Below are positions 1-5,386 of a stretch of 5,386 nucleotides of DNA, in pieces (positions within the stretch are counted from its first letter, which is position 1; every line of letters begins with the position of its first letter). The DNA comes from Gemmatimonadota bacterium (GTDB lineage Bacteria > Gemmatimonadota > Gemmatimonadetes > Longimicrobiales > Gaopeijiaceae). The notes below the pieces were generated by a model that saw only the letters and a list, made by a program, of their open reading frames with translations, ran no database searches and was not told the origin of the DNA. Location of the stretch: the NCBI GenBank assembly GCA_003567615.1, contig PWZC01000354.1:1-5386 (forward strand), given 5' to 3'. Both the position numbers and the translations under genes were made by a program.

Positions 1-157
1 GCGTGCGGCTCACCCCCAGCCGCTCGGCCACCTCCGTCTCGATGATCCGGCTTCCCGGTGCCAACAATCCGTGAACGATCAGTTCACGAAGACGCTCGTA
101 GGCCAGCTCGGTACGCCCCAGGCGATCCCCGTTGTTGCCATCCCTCGAATCCTCCAT
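1..157 (-). CDS. GntR-family transcriptional regulator, N-terminal part (runs off left edge)
   Basis: Only the first 52 codons are in the window; the gene continues past position 1. They encode the winged helix-turn-helix DNA-binding domain of a GntR regulator. After a polar tail of about 16 residues comes ELAYERLRELIVHG (17-30), then the wing-turn LAPGSRI (32-38), and the recognition region ETEVAERLGVSRT (40-52), which in the family normally continues as PVREAL. The ATG at 157 is preceded by GGAG (169-166) with 8 bases between. The frame is open further upstream but has no other ATG, GTG or TTG back to the symporter stop, so this start is firm. The effector-binding C-terminal domain is not visible; the N-terminal style is that of FadR/FCD-type members, but this cannot be confirmed. 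It lies 136 bp downstream of the symporter gene on the same strand, so it is probably the local regulator of the transport and peptidase genes (inference). Confidence 0.9.
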   Translation of the reverse strand, partial: MEDSRDGNNGDRLGRTELAYERLRELIVHGLLAPGSRIIETEVAERLGVSRT

Positions 158-293
158 CCGGTGGTCTCCATGTTCGGGAAGAAGTGCATCGGCCGCCGCG
201 ACCGAACAGGTGGTGGGAGATGCGGAACGAGGGCCGGTGGCAGGCGTTCTCCGGCAACACCGCAGCGGCCTCTTCGCTACACAGCACAGACTC
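158..293. other. Gap between symporter gene and GntR gene, no clear signal
   Basis: This 136-bp space follows the symporter stop. I see no hairpin followed by a T-run in either orientation, no convincing -35/-10 pair and no GTATAC-like site. The GntR gene may be co-transcribed with the symporter or have a promoter too weak to recognise by eye. Confidence 0.5.
166..169 (-). promoter_or_regulatory. Shine-Dalgarno of the GntR gene
   Basis: The minus strand reads GGAG, then 8 bases, then the ATG at 157. It supports that start over the ATG at 171-169, which is in another frame. Confidence 0.55.
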
Positions 294-1760
294 TCAAGGT
301 ACCACAGACTGACCTCGGCCGCCTCCTCCCGAGGCGTGTCCCGGGTCGGCGGGGGGAGGCGGAAGCAATACGCTGGCCCCCCAGAGCAGGATCGCCGAAA
401 CCGCCACCGCCGGGAGCATGGCCGGGACGCCGAAGGGTGAGCCGGCCAGATACCATCCGAGGGCGGTCCCTCCTCCCCCCAGGATCCCGGCTACACCACC
501 GGCGGGACTGGCTCCCCTCCAGAGGTATCCGGCGTACAAGGGGACGAGAAGTCCGGCGCTGTACATGGTGTAGGCGAAGACCACGGCGGTGACGATATCG
601 GGCATGACCCAGGCCACCAGGAGGGCGGCCAGGGCGAAGACTCCCACGGCCCATTGGCCCACCCGCATCATGGACCGGTTGGACCGGGCCGGTCCCGCCA
701 GGGGCTGCACCAGGTCCCGTGTCAGGTTGACGCTGGCACTCAGGAGGATGGAGTTGGACGAGGTGACGATGGCCGAGACCACCACGGCGATGAGGATCCC
801 GCCGGCCACCGGCGGCATGAGCGATCCCACGGTCACGGCGAAGACATCGCTGGCTGCGATCCCCTCCCCCAGGAGCGCCCGTCCCCCCATCCCCAGAACC
901 GAGACCAGGAAGTAGCCGATGAACGCCGCCGGGATCAGCCAGAAGAGGGCCCGTCTCGCCGTGTCCGGATCCCGGGCGGAGAATACCCGGCTGAAGATGA
1001 TGGACTGGGAGACGGCGGTGATCCCGAAGGCCGCCACGGCGAACCCGGCCACCTCAAGAGCGGTGGACGTGCCCAGGGGACGGAGGAGCTCCGGCGGCAG
1101 GACGGCCAGGAGATCCCGGACCCCAGCTGCGATCCCTTCCCCGCCCCTCAAGGCGCCGCTTCCCCCAACGCCCCCCCCACCCGCCACCACGAACCACGCG
1201 CCGAGCGAAAGCCCCACCAGGATGAATCCCGCCTGGAGGGCGTCCGTGAGCGCCACCCCACGCATTCCGCCAAAGAGGGAGATGAGGGTGAAGGACACCA
1301 CGCTCAGGAGCATGGCCACCGGGCGGGTGAGGTCGGTGAAGGCCACCAGGGTACCCGTCATGGCGATGACCTGAACGGCGATCACCGCGATGTCGCCGAA
1401 GATGATGAGCACCGATCCCAGCACCCGCGCCGGATTCCCGTAGCGGAGCCCCAGCATGTCGGGCACGGTAAACTGCTCCGCCTCCCGGAAACGGCGGGCC
1501 AGGAAGAAGGCGGCGGCGGCGATCCCCAGCAGTGCGCCCAGACCGCTGAACCACCAGTCCACGCCCAGGACGTAGAAGCTTCCCGTCCACCCCACCACCG
1601 TGGCCCCGCCGATGAAGGTGGCGAAGAGGGGGCCCAGGAGCATGGGTCCGGACAGGGATCGCCCCGCCAGGGCGAAGTCTTCCAGCGACTGGACGCGGTG
1701 CCGCTGAAGGACGCCGATCCCGACGATGACGGCCAGGTAGAGGATGATGCCCAGGGTCAA
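294..1760 (-). CDS. Sodium:solute symporter family (SSF) transporter
   Basis: This 488-residue membrane protein is predicted to carry a small solute into the cell, coupled to Na+ (SSF, TC 2.A.21). About 13 hydrophobic segments can be picked out, the first at residues 3-18 and the last near 444-464, as expected for the family. Family marks are SLEDFALAGRSL (25-36), FIGGATVVGW (49-58), GGMRGVALTDALQ (164-176), FSRVFSARDPDTARRA (256-271) and SAIVTSSNSILLSASVNLTRDL split over 329-350. In a hand alignment, T333 and S334 fall on the PutP Na+-site hydroxyls S340/T341, so Na+ coupling looks retained. T54 falls where proline permease PutP has D55, so this is not a plain PutP. The start is TTG: an in-frame TGA (the peptidase stop) lies three codons upstream and no later start keeps the first membrane segment. 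A GGGGAGG lies 10 bases before it. A Gly/Pro-rich tail (466-488) ends the protein. It is probably translated together with the dipeptidase gene. The substrate is unknown; an amino acid or short peptide product is a guess from context. Confidence 0.92.
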   Translation of the reverse strand: MTLGIILYLAVIVGIGVLQRHRVQSLEDFALAGRSLSGPMLLGPLFATFIGGATVVGWTGSFYVLGVDWWFSGLGALLGIAAAAFFLARRFREAEQFTVPDMLGLRYGNPARVLGSVLIIFGDIAVIAVQVIAMTGTLVAFTDLTRPVAMLLSVVSFTLISLFGGMRGVALTDALQAGFILVGLSLGAWFVVAGGGGVGGSGALRGGEGIAAGVRDLLAVLPPELLRPLGTSTALEVAGFAVAAFGITAVSQSIIFSRVFSARDPDTARRALFWLIPAAFIGYFLVSVLGMGGRALLGEGIAASDVFAVTVGSLMPPVAGGILIAVVVSAIVTSSNSILLSASVNLTRDLVQPLAGPARSNRSMMRVGQWAVGVFALAALLVAWVMPDIVTAVVFAYTMYSAGLLVPLYAGYLWRGASPAGGVAGILGGGGTALGWYLAGSPFGVPAMLPAVAVSAILLWGASVLLPPPPADPGHASGGGGRGQSVVP

Positions 1761-1766
1761 GGCAGA

Positions 1767-2891
1767 TCAGCCTCCCCGAACCGTCTCGAAGACCCGGAGA
1801 AAGCTGTTCCCCATGACCTTCTCGATGTCCGGGTCGCTCATCCCCCGGCGCCAGAGCGCCTCGGTGATGCGGGGGTAGTCCCGCACCGTGTCGAATCCTT
1901 CGGGGGTGGGGACGGGGCCTCCGTCCAGGTCGGCCCCCAACCCCACATGGTCGGCTCCTACAACCTTCACCAGATGAAGGATGTGATCGAGGATCCGCTG
2001 GAAGGGAGGGCGGGGACGGGGGGCTCCGAAGACGCCTCTCAGCCGCTCCGCCGCCACCCGGTCCAGCTGGTCGCGGGGAATGGGAGGTCCGTCGTGACGC
2101 AGGCTCGCCAGCGCCGCCCCGGGATCGGGGTTCACCCGGTCGCAGGTGGCCTGATCCAGGATCTCATCCACGAAGTTCACCCCGATGACGCCGCCGGTGT
2201 CCGCCACCACCCGGGCCAGCTCGTCCGTCAGGTTTCGGGGATGGTCGCAGATGGCCCGGGCCGACGAGTGGGAGGCGATGACGGGGGCGCTACTCGCACG
2301 GGCCACCTCCCGCAGCGCCGCATCGGAGACGTGGGAGACATCCACCAGCATCCCGAGGCGATTCATCTCGGCCACCACCTCCCGGCCGAAGTCGGCCAGG
2401 CCTCCCACCCGCGGCAGGTCGGTGGACGAGTCGATCCACTCCAGCGAGGTGGCGTGGGTGAGGGTCATGGAGGAGACCCCCAGATTAGCGTAACGCTCCA
2501 GGAGTCCCAGATCGCCCTGGATGGCCAGCCCCCCCTCCACCGCCAGCACCGCCGCCAGGCGCCCCTCCGCCGCCAGCGCCCGGACCTGGGCGGCCGTGGT
2601 GGCAAGTCCCACCCGGGATGGATGGCGGGCCAGGAACATGTGGAAGGCGGCGATCTGTTCCAACGCCCGGCGCGCCGCCTGATCCGGTCCGTAGATCACA
2701 TCGACCCACGCCGCGAAGACCTGGACCTTGACCCCACCGTCGCGCCACGCGTCCAGATCGGCCTGGGCCGTTCCGGGAAGGCCCAGATCGATCCCGTCCA
2801 CCACCACACGCTGCAGGGAATCACAATGGGCATCCCAGACGAAGGCGCGACGATGGATCTCCAGGGCTGGGGCAGGGATGGCTCCGCTCAT
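1767..2891 (-). CDS. M19-family dipeptidase (membrane/renal dipeptidase-like zinc hydrolase)
   Basis: A 374-residue member of peptidase family M19, TIM-barrel enzymes of the amidohydrolase superfamily that split dipeptides with a two-zinc site and often accept a D-residue at the C-terminal side. All expected residues are visible, counted from the ATG at 2891: H22 and D24 in WDAHCDSL, bridging E119 in VEGG, H146 in LTHATS, H187 in VDVSHVSD, H208 in ASHSSAR, R219 in HPRNLTDE and D321 in GLGADLDGG. The length is normal. No signal peptide or membrane segment is seen, so it should act in the cytoplasm on imported substrate. The ATG puts 19 residues before the first catalytic block, as is common in the family, but its ribosome site is weak (GGA only). 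The frame stays open upstream to a GTG at 2981 that would add 30 Pro/Arg-rich residues, and a TTG at 2927 is also possible. The stop is six bases before the symporter start. The substrate is not known; it could process D-amino-acid dipeptides or other small amides. Confidence 0.94.
   Translation of the reverse strand: MSGAIPAPALEIHRRAFVWDAHCDSLQRVVVDGIDLGLPGTAQADLDAWRDGGVKVQVFAAWVDVIYGPDQAARRALEQIAAFHMFLARHPSRVGLATTAAQVRALAAEGRLAAVLAVEGGLAIQGDLGLLERYANLGVSSMTLTHATSLEWIDSSTDLPRVGGLADFGREVVAEMNRLGMLVDVSHVSDAALREVARASSAPVIASHSSARAICDHPRNLTDELARVVADTGGVIGVNFVDEILDQATCDRVNPDPGAALASLRHDGPPIPRDQLDRVAAERLRGVFGAPRPRPPFQRILDHILHLVKVVGADHVGLGADLDGGPVPTPEGFDTVRDYPRITEALWRRGMSDPDIEKVMGNSFLRVFETVRGG
1771..1777 (-). 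promoter_or_regulatory. Shine-Dalgarno of the symporter, inside the end of the peptidase gene
   Basis: The minus strand reads GGGGAGG within the last codons of the dipeptidase gene, 10 bases before the TTG at 1760. It supports the unusual TTG start and suggests translational coupling between the two genes. Confidence 0.55.
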
Positions 2892-3022
2892 GAGAGGAAT
2901 TCCGTGGCTCGGGGAGGGATGGGTCAACTCAGGCAAGGGCTCCTCTCGGGGACGGGGTCGGGGCCGGGGGAGGCGCGGCACCTGCGCCGGCGGTCTCGAA
3001 GATGCCGGCCGGGGCAGCCACT

Positions 3023-3032
3023 ATGTATACGT
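3023..3032. promoter_or_regulatory. Possible GntR-type operator (GTATAC-centred near-palindrome)
   Basis: The plus strand reads ATGTATACGT, a ten-base near-palindrome (8 of 10 positions symmetric) around the perfect core GTATAC (3025-3030). Many FCD-type GntR regulators bind TTGTATACAA-like sequences, and a GntR gene closes this cluster. A second TGTAT lies at 3036-3040, 12 bases from the first (3024-3028). The site overlaps the proposed -10 element, so binding there would repress. The assignment rests on resemblance and context only. Confidence 0.35.
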
Positions 3033-3053
3033 CTCTGTATTCTGACATGACAC
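3024..3053 (-). promoter_or_regulatory. Possible sigma-70-type promoter for the dipeptidase gene
   Basis: On the minus strand, GTGTCA (3053-3048, 4 of 6 to TTGACA) and TATACA (3029-3024, 4 of 6 to TATAAT) are 18 bases apart. The site sits in the only A+T-rich patch of the window, between tctA and the dipeptidase gene. Transcription would begin near 3017, leaving a leader of about 125 bases before the ATG at 2891. The match is modest and the -10 hexamer overlaps a GTATAC palindrome. It would let the dipeptidase-symporter pair be expressed apart from tctCBA. Confidence 0.35.
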
Positions 3054-3100
3054 CGGTGATCCCGCCATAGCCTTCACCCCGCCCGGTGCACCTGTGGCCA

Positions 3101-4606
3101 CTACTGGATCCGGGGCCGCCCCCGCCGGGCCCGGAGCCGCCCCAACGCCGGACCCGCTACTGCCAGGACCACCAGCCCCCACAGCCCCGCAGCCAGGGGA
3201 GAAGGGAAGAGGGCGTCCCCCACCCCGTCACCCAGCGCCAGGGCCCGCCGCAGATTCCGCTCCGCCAACGGCCCCAGCACCAGCCCCAGGATCACCGGTG
3301 CCAGGGGGACCCGGCCCCGCCGCAAGAGGTAGCCCAGGATTCCACACCCGGTCATGATGACCAGGTCGAAGGGGTTCCGATTCACCGCCAGCACCGCCAC
3401 CACGGCGAGGCCGGCCACTCCAGGCATGAGGATCCACCCCGGAACCCGGAGGAGGCGCACGAAGACGCCCACCAGCGGCAGGTTCAGGAGGAGGAGGAAG
3501 AGGTTCCCCACGTACATGGAGGCGGCGAGCCCCCAGAACACCTCGGGGTTCCGATCCAGCAGGAGAGGGCCAGGGGTCACCCCCAGCGCCAAGAGGGCGC
3601 CCAGGAGAACGGCGGTGGTGGCGCTCCCCGGGACTCCCAGGGTGAGGAGGGGGATCATGGCGCCGGTGGCGGCAGCGTTGCTGGCGGCTTCCGGGGCGGC
3701 CACCCCGCGCGGATCCCCCTTCCCGAACTTGCGCTCCGGCCCACCGGTCCGGGTCTCGACCCCATAGGCCACAAAGGTGCTGACGGTGCCCCCGGCGCCG
3801 GGGAGCACTCCCAGCAGGAAGCCGATCCCGCTTCCACGAAGGACGCTTGCCCCAACATCCCGGAGCCCGGCCAGGGTGAGCCGCACCCTGCGGATCGGCG
3901 GGGCCAGGAGGGCCCCGGCCCCGGCACGCTCCACCGCCAGGATCACCTCGCTGACTGCAAACAACCCCAGCGTCACCACCACGAAATCCAACCCGTCGAA
4001 GAGGTCCAGTCGCCCGAAGGGGAAACGGGGGATGCCGCTCTGGGGATCCAGGCCCACCGAGGCCAGGAGGAGCCCGGTGCCCACCGCCACCAGCGACGCG
4101 GCGGGACGCGCTCCCGAGAAGCTGGCCACGGCGGCGAAGGCGAGCACCATGAGGGCGAAGTACTCCGCCGGACCGAAGCGGAGGGCCCAGCCCGCCAGGA
4201 GGGGCGCCAGGAGCACCAGTCCGAAGATGGAGAGCGTCCCCCCTACGAAGGATGCCACCGCCGAGATGGCCAGCGCTTCCCCACCCCGCCCCGCCCTGGC
4301 CATGGGATAGCCGTCCAGCGCCGTCACCACCGCCGCCGGCGTCCCGGGCACGTTCAGGAGGATGGTGCTGATGGAGTTCCCGTACTGAGAGCCGTAGTAG
4401 ATTCCCGCCAGGAGGATGAGCGCGGACTCGGGCGGGATCCCCACGGCGAAGAGGAGGGGGAGAAGGAGGGCGATGGCGTTGATGGGCCCGATTCCGGGCA
4501 GGAGCCCCACCACCGTCCCCAGGACCACGCCCCCGAAGGCCAGGCTCAGGTTCAGGGGGCGGAGGGCCACGGCGAAGCCGTCGGCCAGGAGGGCGAAAGG
4601 CTCCAC
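3101..4606 (-). CDS. tctA: Tripartite tricarboxylate transporter large permease subunit TctA
   Basis: The 501-residue large membrane subunit of a TTT-type secondary transporter, which moves a carboxylate handed over by the periplasmic TctC protein, driven by an ion gradient. The family pattern is plain in both halves: GLLPGIGP (34-41) and YYGSQYGNSISTILLNVPGTP (70-90) in the first; GVLPGAGGT (266-274), PEAASNAAATGAMIPLLTLG (305-324) followed by VPGSAT, and GVTPGPLL (342-349) in the second. About ten or more hydrophobic segments are spread along the chain, and the length is normal. The start is GTG at 4606, one base after the tctB stop (TGAGGTG); it begins VEPFALLADGFAVAL, which lines up with usual TctA starts. 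The frame is open 32 codons further upstream to 4702, but that stretch lies inside tctB and reads as Ser/Arg/Trp-rich noise. A GGGGGG eight bases before the GTG is a poor ribosome site, so initiation probably depends on translation of tctB. The substrate cannot be told. Confidence 0.96.
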   Translation of the reverse strand: MEPFALLADGFAVALRPLNLSLAFGGVVLGTVVGLLPGIGPINAIALLLPLLFAVGIPPESALILLAGIYYGSQYGNSISTILLNVPGTPAAVVTALDGYPMARAGRGGEALAISAVASFVGGTLSIFGLVLLAPLLAGWALRFGPAEYFALMVLAFAAVASFSGARPAASLVAVGTGLLLASVGLDPQSGIPRFPFGRLDLFDGLDFVVVTLGLFAVSEVILAVERAGAGALLAPPIRRVRLTLAGLRDVGASVLRGSGIGFLLGVLPGAGGTVSTFVAYGVETRTGGPERKFGKGDPRGVAAPEAASNAAATGAMIPLLTLGVPGSATTAVLLGALLALGVTPGPLLLDRNPEVFWGLAASMYVGNLFLLLLNLPLVGVFVRLLRVPGWILMPGVAGLAVVAVLAVNRNPFDLVIMTGCGILGYLLRRGRVPLAPVILGLVLGPLAERNLRRALALGDGVGDALFPSPLAAGLWGLVVLAVAGPALGRLRARRGRPRIQ

Positions 4607-4607
4607 C

Positions 4608-5162
4608 TCAGCCGCCCCCCGGTGTCGGGGCCAGGAAGAGGGCGCCCACCGGGAGCGGCACCCCCAGCGCGTAGACGAAGAGGAGGTAGAGCGCCACCGC
4701 AATGGCGGAGCCGGCGGCCAGGGCCCGGGTGAGGGGGGCCCCCAGGAGCATGGCGAGGCCGGCCATGGCGCCCCCGGCCGTCACCATGAACCCCAGCCAC
4801 GGAATGAGGAACGGGATGGCCAGGAAGAGGGCGCCGGCCAGCACCGGCCGTACGATGCCGGTTTCCCCCGGCCCGCTCCCCGGCGCCCCCGTGTGGGGCC
4901 GGAGCGCCAGCGCCACAGATCCCGCCAGCATCAGCGCCACCGCCAGGAGGGGCAGGGCCCGGGGGCCGGCGGCGTCGGTGACGAAGGCCACCTGGTAGCC
5001 CCACGCCTCCCACCCGGCGGCCAGGGCCACGACGGCTGCGGCGACCCACACCCAGCGAGCGGCGCCTCCCTTCCCCCCACCCATCCCAACCCCGGGGTGA
5101 ACGCCCCCTCGCTCTGCGCCCCCATCCTTCCCGACCCCGGGCCGCACGCCCCCTTCCCTCAT
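4608..5162 (-). CDS. tctB: Tripartite tricarboxylate transporter small permease subunit TctB
   Basis: A 184-residue small membrane subunit that pairs with TctA. Hydrophobic segments lie near residues 37-52, 68-87, 105-143 (probably two passes) and 149-171. The end of the protein carries the usual TctB pattern: LGFMVTAG (123-130), then LLGAPLTRAL (139-148) and ALYLLFVYALGVPLPVGALF (157-176). The ATG at 5162 overlaps the tctC stop as ATGA, with AGGTGG (5178-5173) ten bases upstream. The frame is open further up to 5288, but that is inside tctC. This start gives a soluble Gly-rich leader of about 35 residues made of a doubled 15-residue unit, unusual for TctB. The ATG at 5084 would remove most of it and leave 158 residues, closer to the usual size. 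I prefer 5162 because of the overlap. Its stop is one base before the tctA start. Confidence 0.92.
   Translation of the reverse strand: MREGGVRPGVGKDGGAERGGVHPGVGMGGGKGGAARWVWVAAAVVALAAGWEAWGYQVAFVTDAAGPRALPLLAVALMLAGSVALALRPHTGAPGSGPGETGIVRPVLAGALFLAIPFLIPWLGFMVTAGGAMAGLAMLLGAPLTRALAAGSAIAVALYLLFVYALGVPLPVGALFLAPTPGGG
5084..5153. repeat. Imperfect direct repeat, 45-bp period, in the 5' part of tctB
   Basis: The 25-base segments 5084-5108 and 5129-5153 match at 21 of 25 positions. The shift of 45 bases is a whole number of codons, so on the minus strand they encode GGVRPGVGKDGG and GGVHPGVGMGGG, two copies of a 15-residue unit ahead of the first membrane segment of TctB. Confidence 0.75.
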
Positions 5163-5386
5163 GGAAGGAGTCCCACCTGGCGCGACAACTGGCGGAGATT
5201 CCGGACCTCGCCCTGGACGAAATCCTCGAAGTCCCGCCCCACCAGGAACCAGGGAGCCAGGCGGCTCCGCTCCCGCTCCAGGGCCCACTCGTCCGACGCT
5301 GCCACCTCTTCCACGAGGCGAACCCAGCGGTCGTATCCTTCCGCCGAGATGCCCGGAGGCAGGTAGAAGCCGCGCCAGGTGACCCA
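5159..5386 (-). CDS. tctC: Tripartite tricarboxylate transporter substrate-binding protein TctC, C-terminal part (runs off right edge)
   Basis: The last 75 codons of a gene that starts beyond position 5386. The peptide opens with WRGFYLPPGISAEGYDRW, continues with VRLVEEVAASDEWALERE, then WFLVGRDFEDFVQGEV, and ends RQLSRQVGLLP. This is the end of a TctC/Bug-type periplasmic solute-binding protein: in the family a W(R/K)GFxxPxG block is followed by a helix ending in a 'S.EW' turn, a G.(D/E)F..F block and a closing helix with G(L/I). The ligand pocket and signal peptide lie outside the window, so the substrate cannot be judged. The stop TGA (5161-5159) overlaps the tctB ATG. As the first visible gene of the set it probably carries the main promoter of tctCBA upstream, outside the window. 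Confidence 0.92.
   Translation of the reverse strand, partial: WVTWRGFYLPPGISAEGYDRWVRLVEEVAASDEWALERERSRLAPWFLVGRDFEDFVQGEVRNLRQLSRQVGLLP

Larger units (their letters stand above)
2892..3100. other. Gap between tctA and the dipeptidase gene
   Basis: This 209-bp space is the longest without a recognised gene. Its centre (about 3020-3048) is much richer in A+T than its surroundings and holds a possible promoter and operator (listed separately). Two 8-bp palindromes, CACCGGTG (3051-3058) and GGTGCACC (3085-3092), lie just after tctA, and GGTGA (3055-3059) can pair with TCACC (3074-3078), but no T-run follows, so I do not call a terminator. Two short minus-strand frames (3068-3021 and 3048-2929) are discussed under findings. 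The part from about 2949 to 2981 is a C/G-rich tract encoding Pro-Arg repeats if read as part of the peptidase. Confidence 0.6.

Noticed and set aside
71..592. A 173-codon plus-strand frame near the left edge
   Set aside because: It spans the GntR start, the gap and the symporter end in antisense; Arg/Pro-rich, no motif.
654..3050. A 798-codon open frame on the plus strand across both the symporter and the dipeptidase
   Set aside because: It is antisense to two clear genes, is rich in Gly, Arg, His, Asp, Glu, Gln and Pro, shows no family motif, and is the expected mirror frame of very G+C-rich codons.
3051..3092. Terminator after tctA formed by CACCGGTG and GGTGCACC palindromes
   Set aside because: Stems are only 5-8 bp, loops or spacing are poor, and no T-run follows on the minus strand.
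4607..4702. Longer TctA start at 4702
   Set aside because: The extra 32 residues overlap tctB, look like out-of-frame noise, and precede the normal TctA N-terminus that begins at the GTG at 4606.
3086..4732. A 548-codon open frame on the plus strand opposite tctA
   Set aside because: Same composition artefact; the minus strand carries an unmistakable TctA here.
5163..5288. Longer TctB start at 5288
   Set aside because: It lies entirely within the tctC coding sequence and adds a Gly/Pro-rich stretch absent from the family; the ATGA overlap gives a better start.
4416..5366. A 316-codon plus-strand frame opposite the tctA start, tctB and the tctC end
   Set aside because: Low-complexity Arg/Gly/Pro/His-rich translation with no recognisable motif; antisense to three real genes.
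1..5386. CRISPR array, tRNA or rRNA gene, insertion sequence or attachment site
   Set aside because: No regularly spaced repeats, no cloverleaf with a CCA end, no transposase motif and no terminal inverted repeats were seen.

Overview
The window is a G+C-rich stretch of bacterial chromosome. All recognisable genes lie on the minus strand, so transcription runs from the right edge to the left edge. The composition (strong G/C at third codon positions, GTG and TTG starts beside ATG) and the gene content fit a high-G+C environmental bacterium, for example Gemmatimonadota or another G+C-rich phylum. Nothing here fixes the taxon, and that guess is weak.

Layout in the direction of transcription: (1) 5386-5159, C-terminal end of a TctC-type periplasmic solute-binding protein; (2) 5162-4608, the small TctB membrane subunit, whose ATG overlaps the tctC stop as ATGA; (3) 4606-3101, the large TctA permease, whose GTG start comes one base after the tctB stop; (4) a 209-bp gap, 3100-2892, holding the only A+T-rich patch in the window, with a possible promoter and a GTATAC-centred near-palindrome; (5) 2891-1767, a cytoplasmic M19 (renal/membrane-dipeptidase family) metallopeptidase with all metal and substrate residues visible; (6) 1760-294, a sodium:solute symporter (SSF) starting at TTG six bases after the peptidase stop; (7) a 136-bp gap, 293-158, without clear signals; (8) 157-1, the N-terminal winged helix of a GntR regulator that runs off the left edge.

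The cluster reads as an uptake-and-breakdown locus. A binding-protein-dependent tripartite tricarboxylate transporter (TctCBA) and a separate cation-coupled symporter flank a dipeptidase with no visible signal peptide, so its substrate would be met in the cytoplasm. A GntR regulator follows. The substrate cannot be read from the sequence; a short peptide, a D-amino-acid-containing dipeptide or an amide-linked carboxylate are reasonable guesses. The families are all known. The less ordinary points are two unrelated transporters around one hydrolase, close gene junctions, an operator-like site upstream of the peptidase, a 45-bp-period repeat at the start of tctB, and a short unexplained frame upstream of the peptidase.
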